Source: Alentia gelatinosa (lineage: Eukaryota > Annelida > Polychaeta > Phyllodocida > Polynoidae). From it: a DNA stretch of 64,000 nucleotides. The stretch lies in the NCBI GenBank assembly GCA_950022655.1, contig OX465579.1:138703118-138767117 (forward strand), given 5' to 3'. The stretch's first letter is position 1; each line of letters opens with the position of its first letter. A program made the translations under genes and the position numbers. Positions 13,801 through 27,300 of this stretch are shown in pieces. The notes beneath the pieces were generated by a model. It was not told the DNA's origin. It saw only the letters and a list, made by a program, of their open reading frames with translations, and did not search any database.

Positions 13801-16800
13801 GGCACAATGTATGACGTAATTGGATTATGTAGCTGATAGTATTCTATTCTAGCAGTGATTTCTACAAGTGGTGGCAAAAGGTTGCGCTAGAGCAGAAAAT
13901 CATGGTTCAGATTGAATTTCATCCATCACCTGATCGAATGCATAATGGACGTCCTGAAGTGAAGGAGAATACAGTTTCCATATACAAGATGGCAAGGACC
14001 AGGGCTTAATTTAAAATATGTCTATAGGATACGTCTCGATGGCGTTTTGTGTCAGATTTCACATGCGATCCGCCTCGCCAATGAAAGAATTATGGTAGAC
14101 AGGTGTAATAAATACTTATTACAACTTCCATCCACCCAATGTCAGAGAGATACGAGAGTTCTGGTAGGAACACTGTCACATAAAGTCAATCGTAGGAGAC
14201 GATACCAAAATGGGTTTGCTCTTCCATTTGCCGGAGGCAGGGCATCTAGAAGATGGGTTGGGGTAGTCCTTCATCTGGAAGCCATATGTGATGGAATAGA
14301 AGAGGGAGAGCTTTAACAGCCTGAGGAATTAAATGGTGAATGATCGCCGGAATTTAACCGCTCTCACGAAGGAAAATTCTATCTTTTCATTGCACCTCTG
14401 GCTTTTTCTCCCACATCGTACATCTTGTAAATGCAGCATGTATGAGAATTAGAACCATAGGAATATGCACCTCTAATTAGTCATATACCTGTGAAGGCCC
14501 TATTTTAGCCATATGTTAGATAGAAATGCTTTACACGTATCAAATGTTGATAGGTTTGAAGCAAGATACGGTTAAAGTTGCAATTTAAGGGTAACATTAC
14601 AAGGAAAAGCTGTGGTGCATATTATCACTCAGATATACATATTTCTATTTATTGCGCAAAAGGTTTCTAGGCTGCATTACGTTGTATATATGTCGAATAA
14701 TACTCTTAAGCTGCCCTCTCTATATTCCTCCTAGGGGTACCGTGTAGAACGATAGCGACCTGCCACATATTTTCCTTTACGTATACCTTGCCCATCTCCC
14801 TCACATTAACGTGTACAGATACAGATACTAGTTTCCCAAGCTATCGCTCTGTCTCAGTGTCATTTACAAAACCATCCCTGACGTCATCATCATCGCCATC
14901 GTCATCATCATCGACAAGCTCTCGTCATCCGCTAGCAGGCGCGTCTTGGAGTAAGACAATGATAAGACGCCTAGTGTAATCCCCGCCATCATTTACCGTC
15001 ATAATGGCCAAATTACGACCCTGGGCCCCTGCGCGCACGTCAACCGGCCAGCGCCAATTAGGGGTAATACCCAGAAAGCCTGCCAGAGGGTCGGCCAAGC
15101 TCCGTGTGGAGGCGGTGCATGTGAACTACTGGCGCTGGCTCTTACTGCTACGTTAGGGAGTAGCCTGGGTATCGGTCCGAGCTTTACACTAATGTTCTCA
15201 GCACCCAGGTTCCGATTTAACTCATCAGTGACGACATCGGGCGCGTAATTGACGGCGTGTTCATTTTACAGAGCGAAGAGTGATGTGATGAGGACTAGGT
15301 CTTCTTTCTCGCGATCGTGATTTAGATTCAAATGATACTAAGGCGTTCTAAGGTCAACGTCCTACATTCAGAAAGGGCATTGATAATGAAGCTGACGTAG
15401 TCTATATTCAGGTAGCATGAATGCTACCACTGATGAAACTCTCTGTGTTCGAGCTCCCACACTGGGCGTGTCCTTAGGGACCCGTGAAATCTTTTTTTGA
15501 AATACATATGTTGTTTTGATCATGCCACTGCAGTAATATATATATATATAGTCTGTTTTACCAGGCCGCCACTTAAATCTATACTCAGACTGTGCTCTTC
15601 CCAGGTCCCTACAGTATTAATTACTCAGAGAATACTCAGAAGATACTGACAGCACTCTGAATGTGCCTCAATAATGGTGGGTCACAATTCAGACCTCATT
15701 TTCTTACCATCTGTACTCTACCAAGAGAGTTTACGAAACACAAGGGGTGGTTGACAAATTGCAGATGGCACAGAAACCTTGCAAAGCCTACTAAACAACA
15801 CCTTCTTTCGTGCCCAAAAGTACCAGCATCTGGCTGATAATGCGGAAATTGCTGCATTTATTGGTCGTTTGAATTTGGCTTTTATACAGGACCACTCCAG
15901 GGAGGCTACGTATAATTAGGGACGGATGCTACAATTAAAAATACTCACCCACCAGTAGCTCTGGGAAAGAGCTATTGTTTTTACTTCCTTTCTGTAAAAG
16001 GTTTGGGTCCCACTTGTCACATACTGCCATTTTCAATGCTCTGAATGTCCCACTGCTGTCCATGTTATAAATGATGCTTGTATTTTGCACTTCCTATGAA
16101 ATCGCACCATAGAGTTTCGTGGGTAAAATAATATAGCATAAAAAAGCGACATCTGCATATCTGATTATTGGCACTGGTAACAAACGACACATCTGGGATT
16201 TTATATTATAGGATAAGAAACTGTGTCTTTATTTCTCCCCTATATTTAAAATGTTTAAGGAGGGTGATGTTCCATAATAACATAGAGGTGCTCGATAAAA
16301 GTTGTCCGGAATCCAATAGAAGTAAGTAGTGTCCGGTCCCTCTATATTCCTCCCCTTTAGGAGAGTAAAATATGTATCATAGCAAACACAAAACACAAAC
16401 CCAATGATCCTGGTCATGATCTGTGGGACCTTTATTCTTAGGAGGGTTCGAATCCGGGGTACATAATAGTAATGCTTTTTTTAACATAACTGATGCGCGT
16501 TGAGGCTTATTTCCTATGTATCTTAGACAATGATAGTCTATGCCTTGGCCCTGTTGTACAGACGCTATGCCTATCACTTTAACCATTATAACAATCATAA
16601 AAGGCTAAGCATTTGCCAGAAGCATATGCATTTTCTTTTTTCCCTGCTAATGGATCATGTGGATACAGCGTAGACCTGCAATGGATCTTGCAAGTGTATT
16701 AAGAGATCTTAACTGTAATTATCAATAGAAGGTTTTGCCTTAATATAATGTATCATACATAATTTGAACTTTGTCTGTAAAAATGTTTAACCTTTAAAGA

Positions 16801-19800
16801 TTATTTTGTTATCAATTATGTACATATGTTACGGCATAGAATTAATCGAAACAAATAACATTTTTTCTTCTATAACTTTTCTGCAGTGCGTGAACATTAT
16901 CCTTGTAAATTCTGAACCATTCGTCGCTATTAAGTACAACAGGTCATGACTCGTGTGCACTGTAGCATGATATACTGTGGGTGTGTGTCGTAGTCGACTT
17001 ACTTGAAATGGTTGTACAGAGGTTGTTTGTGCTGTTTACAGAGTACTGACGCCTACTAACCACACAATGAAGATTGATTTTCTATCGCTTTATCTATTAC
17101 TGTATCAATAAATCCAATGATTCTCCAATACTATGATAATCTCATTATACAATGTGTCTGTATGATATTTGTCTTTCATCCAGGCATCAAAGTTGGTAAG
17201 CCCTAAATGTGTTATCATTGTTGATCAACGTTGCGAATAAATAAACATTGCACTACAGTGTAGACTCTCTTGGTTGATTAGTCGATTAGGTTCAATCGAT
17301 TGCAGTTAGATTTACTTTCACCGTGTCTTTACATTTTCAGCACTATCTCGATAGACATATCACCAGGTAGACACAACGATTTGTTATTGCATCATTACAC
17401 TTTGCCATTGTATACATTTCTGATAATGTTCTTTGTTTGCCAGGTTGGTGGGCCAAATTCCGCGGGTACATTAAAAAGATGGTGGACAGTGGAATTTTCC
17501 AGCGAGGGATCCTATCAGCTATCCTAGTGAATACCCTAGGTATGGGCATTGAATATCACAATCAGGTAAGTTATGTTTTATATTGACACATTTGGTTGAT
17601 TACATGATGTTTTCTTGGTAAAATATTGAATAGTAATGCGAATCTTCCGCGTCAATTACAATATCATTAAAAAGGTGTTCTTGATAGGTCAGAGATGTAC
17701 TCACCGGATCACGTTTCATGTCTCATGACAAATTAATATACGTTCAACATAGTCCTAGATTCGAATTTAAGCGTACTACGCCCTGTATCTTCCATTTTGT
17801 CATTTTTAATTTCAAAAGTTGAAAAATCATCTTGTATATCCACAACTAACAAACCTGAAATGCTATGAAAATTGCTTCCTTCTTGGGAATTTAGTGAGTC
17901 TAGGTGTGATAAATTACATCCATCTGATGATGTTTCATATCACAGGCCGGGTCTAGCCAAGCGGTATATTGCATGCTGGGTATCATAACGCCTACATTCG
18001 ATAGTTCACCTGCGCTCCGCCACAGGGCATTGCATGTGAAAGACATCATGGCGGCCTTTCTACAGAACGAGGCTCGTACTTTAGCATATAAAGTATCATT
18101 TGTCTCACACATCCACTTAGCAGTCACACATCTTCCATGCTTAGATGTATTTATTCATTGTTGGGGACAGCCTCCATAGAGCATTACCCATAGCAACTCA
18201 TGGTTTCTATCAAAAAGAGGTAGAAGTAATGTATACATAAATTCAGCCTGAATCGACGTCACATAATGATTTAGATGGTGTATAAGATATCAGGTTGTAT
18301 GATTTATTAGAGCGTGCTTGCACGCCTATATACATCATCTAGAGCTTAGAGTCAGGGTTAAAGTGGTCACATTGAACTTTCAGTGTGCTTCCAGAAAACT
18401 ATCCCTTTACTATCTGCATGCTGTTCCCTGTGATAGTGAAAACACAGCAGGGAGCCAGTGTCTCAGGGTCTTAGAAGTGTGCCCAGTTGACCATGACCAA
18501 TCACTCAAGACCGAAATACCTCATTGACCCACTGTTTTTGATATGTTTTGATCCTAGACTCAGGCATTTAGAGAAATGGCAAGTTGACTGGGTGCAAGTG
18601 GGTTGTAGAAAACTATCCATAGGCTAAATCTAACTCAGACCTTTTATTTGTTATACGTTTATAATTGCACGCTCATTCATCTATGATGAACTTACTTTTT
18701 GCTCCTAGTTATATACCTGTGCCAGTATGTTACACAAATACCAACCTCTACTAGGCTATTGGTATTAGATATATACCGACACAGTATGGTGGTATAAAAT
18801 GATGTACCACCCTACTTTGAATACAAGTTCTGATTGGCTGAAAAAAATTGCACTGACCTACTTAGGAAGTGCTGGCAGTGACTTGCACAAGGATCACAGG
18901 AGTTGAAGGGAAAAAAAGAGTAAAAATGTGATTGGAACATATAATCTGTGCTTGACTTTCACTAAGATGTCAAGAGATATACCAGCACACTTTGATCGAA
19001 TCCAGCTCGGACGTTGTCATATTTCCTTATGTAATTCATCAAATACTTATATTTGAAGGCATATAATAAAATAAAAATGTATTACCTTACTGGTACATAC
19101 TCACATACCTTGTTATATTCCACTGTGAGCTCGTGGAATATTTTTATTGAAAGAAACAAGGTATGTGAGTATGTACCAGTAAGGTATATACATTTTATCT
19201 TAATACATGCTTTCTGCATGATCATCAACAATCATGAATACGATGCAGCTCAACCTACAAAAATGTACACTACCCACACCCAGAGCGCTTACAGTGTTTC
19301 TCTGTGACCAGTTAGTTGTCTGTACTCTAGCGAACAAAGAGCTACTCTTTCGTGTGATCCACAGACCGTCATGTCATTGACGTCAACTCCGCAGTGCGAC
19401 AAGTCTCCGTGCAATGATACGTAAACGGAGGGCACAAAGTTGTCCGTTAGCGTCGAGACAAGTCAGCCATTATTGAGATTCTCGGAGATACTCTCATAAT
19501 AGATTATTATGATAAAGAATATACACAAAAGCACCATTAATGACAATATGCAAAGAGAACAAAAAGGGCTATTTTCAGAGAGGTATTCCAGATTATCGGC
19601 CTATATTATGACGCTGTTGAGATGCAGGTATAGAAAGTAGCGCCTCTTGTGGAGGGATCTGAGAGACGCAGCTCAGCGCTCACTTTGATGTAGAGCTTCG
19701 CACTCCTCCATCACATAATGTAGTCCCCGGAAGTGCCGTCTAGACCACGCAGACCCCGGCGCTTTGCTTATATGGACGTGTTATTTGCTAAACTGGCACA

Positions 19801-21267
19801 TTTACAAAACAGTCCTGAAATAGTACACAGATGGGTGGGGAGAAGGTGTAGGACCTTGACATGGATGAGGTTATATATTAGATTGTTTAGTAATTTATAC
19901 ATAATACTACCATGATTTCGATCTGAGTGGCCGTATTCTCCGCGTAGTTGACGTGTAGTAATAGCGTATTGCGTAGCGCCAACTACAAGGAGAATACGGC
20001 CACACAGATCGAAATTATGGTAATGTTGTATTTATTACTCACCTGTCGAGTAATAATTAGGAAAAAAATCTTGTAAATAATTAGAAATTCGGCTCAAGCG
20101 CCGTGCATTATTTATATAGATTAGTTCCTATAATGCCCGCCAGGTGACCCAAAAAGCCGTATTCTCCTAGGAGATTCCAGAGGTCCGTATTCTACTCAGT
20201 AGCGACCTGTAAGCTCCATAAGCTTAGCATGGAGACCCCGTACTAGGTGGGTAATAACAGGTTTTATTATCATCACAGGAAATTTACACCTCCATGATCT
20301 AACTTTGCTGTACGATTCATATCCCATTCAGATGGCACTTGATTGATACGATCTAGAATCAGTTATATGTTATATTATGATATTGTAGGGTGGCGTTAAT
20401 CACGGGTAGTAATGACTTATCATATTAGAAGTGGGAATATATTGATTAGCATTTCATAGTAAATGCTATGTTGAATCGCTCGGTGCCATAAAGTGTTGTA
20501 ACACTTGCATCGAAGCTATTGCCGCTCAATATTTATATTTGGGTTTCTTGTTACATTGGCTATTACATACTCGGTGCGCAAGGTACATAATACATAAATG
20601 TGTATTTTCATCACAACACCAAAGAAATTTACGGAAACAGAACAATAAAATACATAGCACGTGTCTATCAGGTTCTACGCATACCCTGTACACACTATCG
20701 TCCATAAAAAAAAGGAATGAGTTAAAGGAAGAAGCATTTCTTGTGAACCTCAAATGAAGTGTAAGACCGGGCACCCACCAACGCCGATACACGCCGATAC
20801 ACACTGATACAAAATGACCAAATCATCGCCTTTCGGGAGGCATATCGTAGTGTATCGTTGTGCGTCGTAACGTGTTGGGAGGGTGCATGAAGAGGGTACC
20901 ATGGTCCCGATACACACCGATATAACTCACGATGCAACCAGCGTAATCAACCATATTTCCTATATAATTCCAGAAATAATGCATATTTATGATTGATGAT
21001 TTACCTGTAGATACAAAACAAAACTAGATGATATTTCATAATGATATTTAATGAAAGTAATCAGTGTTAAGTTAAAGTATAAAATGATCGATTTGAGACC
21101 TTTACCTATTATCAAATTTCACCATTTTTGCATTAGTCGTTAATATAGGTATTGACGAAAATGACACTGGGGGTTTGCCCACTGTTGTATCGTAAATAAG
21201 TGTTGGCCTAGATATAGAGGGAAGGGATATGTATTTATAGGTTGGCTCTTTGATGGGGTTTCAAGAC

Positions 21268-21337
<70 letters not shown>

Positions 21338-24300
21338 CCATTTCAACTTATGTATATATTTTGTGTATGTCTTGCATTCTTATGAAATATCAAGAACTAT
21401 GTGTGTGCATACCATCTTAAAGTACATGCTTATAGGTATGCTTAACTGTGCCATAAGGCTGTGGTTCCGCAGGGCACTGTAAAGGTGGCGCCAGCAGGAG
21501 AAGGAGAGGGGTGGAGGCCGCATGTCTGCACGACATAAACCTAAAGGCGCGTTTCGTGCGCGCCATGGCACTCTTTTGATCAGGGCGCATGCGCATGGAC
21601 GGGGCAGGAACAGGATCAATACCATTTTAGGGTCGTATCTTTTACATATTTGCTCAGCACCCACCAGCTGATTAATGACTACTTTTTTATCCAAGGGAGT
21701 GTGTACACGTGTGCTGTACAGGCATATCAGCATCCTCCACCCCCTCCCCCGCCTCCTCGCCTACAACACGAACCCTAAACAGGTGATATCTCTGTTTTGC
21801 CGCAGTGCAAGAATAATGATGGATGACTTAGTCCGTTAACAATACAGATACAGTGTACCTTCTAGGTATCACCAACGTTGGTATAGACATAACATGCTCT
21901 TCAAAGTACGTTTCGATTCGTTTCAATTATTGAAACAGTGTCAGTGAAAATATATTCTATAATATCATATGAATGTCATCTATCGCGATTAGAATGTCGC
22001 TCCTGTGCCATACATGCATCAGATAACATGGCAAAAGAAAATGATTATCATTGAGAATGCAACAGCCAGTGTTAAGAAGAATGACCTTCATCCATTTCAT
22101 AACGCTTGCTGAGGTGACCATGATTGAATTGCCAGGACACCCTTCAACATTTATCCTGGCTATGGCCAGTGCTGCCATCTTTAGGCGACTGTATTTATAA
22201 GCGCCGTCGCTGTCTCCTGGAGTGATGTGACGATACGTTAGAGCGATCGCCGGCTACCATCCACGGCACGGAAAAGTGCTGAAGCAGCATTTTGTGTGAC
22301 GTCCTGCTACTGTCCTTCTTCTGGGTCATATATCTTTTAGGCTGGCAAGAAATACTCACGCCTGTCTCAATGGCTGAGGTAGGGGGAGGGGGAAGGCAGC
22401 AGGCTGGTGAACTGTAATAAAAGAGGGGTTGCCAGGTTGGAGTAATAATTGGGAGTGTATGGTATATAGATAAAGGCAGGCAGATGCAGTCCAGTATATT
22501 TCAGGAGAGGCGAACTGGAGGAGGGTTACAAATAAAGCTTGATTTTAATCTGTGCTTGCGAACCACCATAGTGGCCAGAGTGTATGGTATTCCTAGAAAA
22601 AGTAAAAGAAATCTCAGACTGACACAACAAAAATGGTCAATATACATGTACCATTTACCTATTAAAGGACAGAATACAGAGCAAACATATTACATAGTAA
22701 TCCTACCCAAGAACGGTAGAATGCCAGATTAAACCAATAAAATATCATATTCATTCGACCCCTGCTAATGCTATAACCACTCGCGTGCTTAATTCCTTTA
22801 ATGTGTTTAAAATCGACAATGATCCAGACTGGGATAAGAATCGTTGATCTTCTGAATGAATCATTTGACCTCATAGATAAATCCTCCTCAATATGAGGTT
22901 CATAGATTTATTTCCATATATATATATATATATCCATGAGATTATGTGGTGGGGGTTGGGAATGTAGATTCTTCTATCAAAGCTTGCTGAAATACCGTTG
23001 AATAACAAGTAAATACCTTTTAGACAACACCTTTTAGCGTGACAACATATTTTAGAATTCACTGTATTACGAAAGCAAGTTCTATATCATAATGGTGTAA
23101 GATATAGCAGTTGTTATGAAAAAAGTAACGTGTTTTTCTCTTTTACTTTTCAGCCCGACACCTTAACTTTGGTGCTAGAATACAGCAATATATTCTTCAG
23201 TGCGCTTTTTGCATTTGAGATGTTGTTGAAGATTATAGCCGATGGGCTGTTCGGATATATCAAGAACGGCTTCAACGTATTCGATGGCTTCATCGTTGTT
23301 CTCAGGTAAGTAGACTATAAGCTATTATTGGACAAATCACATTTCTATCTTTTAGGAGGTAGAAGTTCATTATTGTTTACTCTGTTTGAACTCCAGCGCG
23401 AAATTCGTATAGCGGAAAATATTTGTCCAGTCGCACCTGGACACACAGACTTTAATAACAGACTTTGCGTTTTATGATGCTGTATGATACAGGATATCAT
23501 TCAAGGATATGCTTAGTGAGGAAGTGCTCAGGCCCGAGTTCCTCAGTGATAAAATGTTTCAGTTTCCGAAACGAGGGAAGGACATTCAGCATCAAAAACA
23601 CCCCCCTCCCCCATCAAGGAATTTTGAATTTGGATAGGATTATTTCCAATTGTTTCTCAGTAAGGAGTGAGGTGCTTAAAGGGAGGTAATTAGAGATATT
23701 CTCAATAAGGAGACTGTCAGTGAGGAGGTTCTTAAAGAGGTACTCAATAAGGATGTACTTAGCGAGGAGATACTCAGTGAGGAGATACTCAGTAAGGAGA
23801 TACTCAGTGAGGAGATACTCAGTGAGGAGATACTCAGTGAGGAGATACTCAGTGAGGAGATGTTCAGTACGGACATACTGAGAATGGGTGTTCGGCACGG
23901 AAATGCTCAGTACAGAGATGTTCCGTACAGTGGGAGAACTGACTGGGCATGTAATCTGTGAGTCGTTACGAACTCACAGACTGGGTGTTCAGTACAGAGG
24001 TGCTCAGTACAGAGGTTCTCAGGACGGAGGTACTAAGGACATAGGTGCTCAGGACGGAGATGCTTAGGACGGAGGTACTAAGGACGAAGGTACTAAGGAC
24101 GTAGGTACTAAGGACGGAGGTTCTAAGGATGGAGGTGCTTAGGATGGAGATACTCAGGATGGAGATTCTCAAGACGGAGGGGCTCAGTACGGAGGTGCTG
24201 AATACAGAGGTACTCAGGACAGAGGTGCTCAGGACAGAGGTGCTCAGTACAAAGGTGTTGAGGACAGAGGTACTCAGGATGGAGGTACTCCAGACGGAGG

Positions 24301-27300
24301 TGCTCAGTATAGAGGAGCCCCAAGAAGTAGTAGGCCTTAGTAAGCTGTCTAAAATTGTGCTTGTGGGTCAACCTACCATGAGTATCTCTAACAAACCTGT
24401 TTGCGGCATAGCAACGCTTTCCCATCACCATAGTTTCACGTAGCCTCCAACTGTCTCAACGTGCGGCTATTTTCGGGCGCGCCTAAGGGCAATTAAAGCC
24501 CCGGCAACGGAAACCAATACATTTGTGCTAAATCCTTCTTTTCATCAACAGACCAGGCTAGACCGTCTAGACCCATGATGTAGTAAGGAAACGATAATAG
24601 GAGAAGAGATAGAGGAAATAGGAAGCAAAGAGCTTTATAGAGTTACATCTATAAACACATGGGCAGGATATCACATTAAAGATGTAGTTTATAAATAGGG
24701 TAAGGAAGGCTGACATATATTGTGGCATAGTTGTCTAGATGGCTTCAGAACACTAAATTCAAACTAGAGTATACTGAGGGAGGATGTTTGAAGGAATAGA
24801 TCAATAACGAAATGACTACGGCAGAACCTAACCCAAAGAAGGTTGGAAAAAAGGAAGTAATGGAAATCGCTAAAAAAAGATAGGTAAAGGCCATATGATG
24901 ATAGATATGGAATAGTAACCAGTACAACTATCGTGATCCCTGGGGTCTTCAGTTCATGCTTATAATCTGCGATAAAACTTGTGAAGACAAAACGCGTGTA
25001 AAGCTATCATGCTAATGAATTGGAAAACATATTTGGGTGGATCGTAATCAATCGAATAAGATTTCAAGAACCCTGCTTTCCACTCTTTACTTCACCTATG
25101 TTGGTTACATATCATTCCCCCATGATGCCGTCACAGGATCACCTTTTCCCTGTACTGCTAAGTCTAGAAGTGGGGACCGCATATATTCTGCGCCTAAACA
25201 GAACGTCCTCTCTGCCGGCACTCCAGTCTGCTAAGGTGGATGGAAAAACCGATACCTGTGTGTCTATATACTCTCCTCAATCATGACTCTTTATCAATTA
25301 CGCCGCTGCCCACCCTGCAATCTGTCACTTCTATAGGATGTACCATGATGTAGGCCGGCCGTCGAACGGGAACGTCACTCTGCACCGTTTTGCGCATGCG
25401 CCAACACGCCAACGAATACGGCATTGCTATGGTATCCGATTTACAGCCACTAGGGAGAAGGTCATCTCTTAGCATATGTGAATGACTGTGCAACCCAACC
25501 CAGGAAAGGGAAAAATTAAACCCATCATCTCTTAGCATATCAGCTGATTTCTTTTTTGCATAGACCTTTACTTTTCCCTCGCTCTATTTTGTGCCTATCA
25601 TATATTGTCCTCGGACTCTTCATTTTCATTTTATTCCATGTTTCTTTTGACGAGCATGGTACATTTATTGCAGTATATCCCGACTCTTCCTTTGTCTGGC
25701 TTCCCATGTATGACTGACTTTAGTCATAGATGAATGATATTAGATGCCTACAGGGGTCTCAGCAAGTAAACCCGTCGAGACAATAGAAGGGTGGAAGACA
25801 CAAAATCACCTATTTTTTAGCGAGTGTATTATGATTTCAACCTCGAGCGGTTCATAGAGCTGTTTGTACACAAAACTGTCTGTTGTGTTTCTCATTTATC
25901 TCCACGAATAAGTTAAACCCTGGAATTGCACAAAGGGACTACAAATCTGGCATGGAGTCTTCTTGTAATCAATGGCGTTGAGGTCCTAATCAATGGGTAT
26001 CAAAGCCATAATCTATAGTTATGTTATCACTTTGTTGTAAATATCGATGTTTTACTAGCGTTTGAACCGTTTACCCGACTATATTCTGCCCATATATTGT
26101 AATTTTCCCCACGAACTATTTTATAAGATACTTTTTTCAGTGAGCAAACCATCAGTCATCTTATTGCCGAATTTTAGGTTATATATTTGAGAATAGATCT
26201 TTGAATATAATTGTGAGCAGTGACATTTCCTCAAGTGACATATTGTTATATTCAACATACAAACTTGATTTCAGATTAAAAGTTTACGTATTATTATCCG
26301 ATGCATTAATGATTAAGCCGATGCATTATTCGATACATTAATCCGATGCATTTAATACAAATTCAAAATCGAGATTAAAATGTAAGAAGGGTGATTTCTG
26401 TTTCATATTAATATTACTATGAAAGTATATTACTTGTATTAAATACAAGGCTCGTACCTGTCAACTATTATAGTTGAATATCGTATATTTATGCACTAAT
26501 GCTCATCTCACTTTATCTTTTCAGCCTTGTAGAGCTTGTCGAAGGTGGCTCTGGGGGCTTGTCAGTACTACGAACATTCCGTCTCTTGCGTATACTGAAG
26601 TTGGTGCGTTTTCTACCAGCACTTCGCTACCAACTCGTGGTTATGCTACGCACAATGGACAATGTGGCCACATTCTTTGCTCTACTCATTCTCTTCATCT
26701 TTATATTCAGGTAGGTTAAAGGTCAATAGACAGAAAAGCCGCCCTGTGGTCTCCTACAAGCGTGGGACGGCCGCTGTTGGCGGGTTTGACTGCTGACAAA
26801 ACTGAAACATGACTTGTTTGTCTCCTTCTTGGGAGATTTTGAATTGACAAACTGTCACTCGCTAAGATTGAGACACCTTTTAGGTCTACACACAGCAGAC
26901 TCATTCTAGACATGACCCACATTTGACCGACCCATATATGGGAACCTTACTTTTAAAATTGTCTTTGTCGATTCTACATTAGATATCACAACAAATATTG
27001 TATGCAATATTCTCAACACAACTTCTCAATATGTATAGCAATACATCTCTAACTGTAGATAATTTGATATGTAAGATTAGTGTATTTTCAATTATATCTA
27101 CATTACCACTATCATCTTTCATCGAGCAAACTTCATAATCACTTTTAATATATGACATTTTTCTATGTATTGAATGACATACTGTAGATTTTTAAATCTC
27201 CATGTTTGCCTTACATTGAAAATATTTCGAGACAATTCTGACATTTTAATGAACGCATGAGACCAATAGGACCTCCGCAACCCCTGATGCCCGTTAACCT

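Larger units (their letters stand above)
6808..17443 (+). other. Large intron (10.6 kb) between the I-II linker and domain II S1
   Basis: Contains purine-rich tracts (8200-8560, 9840-9960), a CAT/CGT triplet-rich stretch near 14880-14930, a Harbinger-like MITE candidate (12596-12779), a long fold-back (12982-13177) and two possible micro-exons (16887-16904, 17184-17195). Open frames up to about 150 codons occur, but none resembles a protein family I know. Confidence 0.75.
17566..23153 (+). other. Intron between domain II S1 and S2 exons (5.6 kb)
   Basis: Holds a strong hairpin (19075-19195), a fold-back element (19908-20022), a possible Harbinger-like relic (20765-20890) and a (TA)n tract (21273-21335). 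No coding sequence recognised. Confidence 0.8.
23306..26524 (+). other. Intron interrupting domain II S3 (3.2 kb)
   Basis: Dominated by a 15-bp-period minisatellite (23655-24315). Near its 3' end, 26296-26350 has four loose copies of CCGATGCATTA. The rest is AT-rich with nothing recognised. Confidence 0.8.

Noticed and set aside
23614..24443. Five-residue-repeat open frames (such as LLTEY and TEVLR repeats) on both strands
   Set aside because: A 15-bp minisatellite keeps all frames without a stop open. The same repeat gives equally good 'proteins' on both strands.
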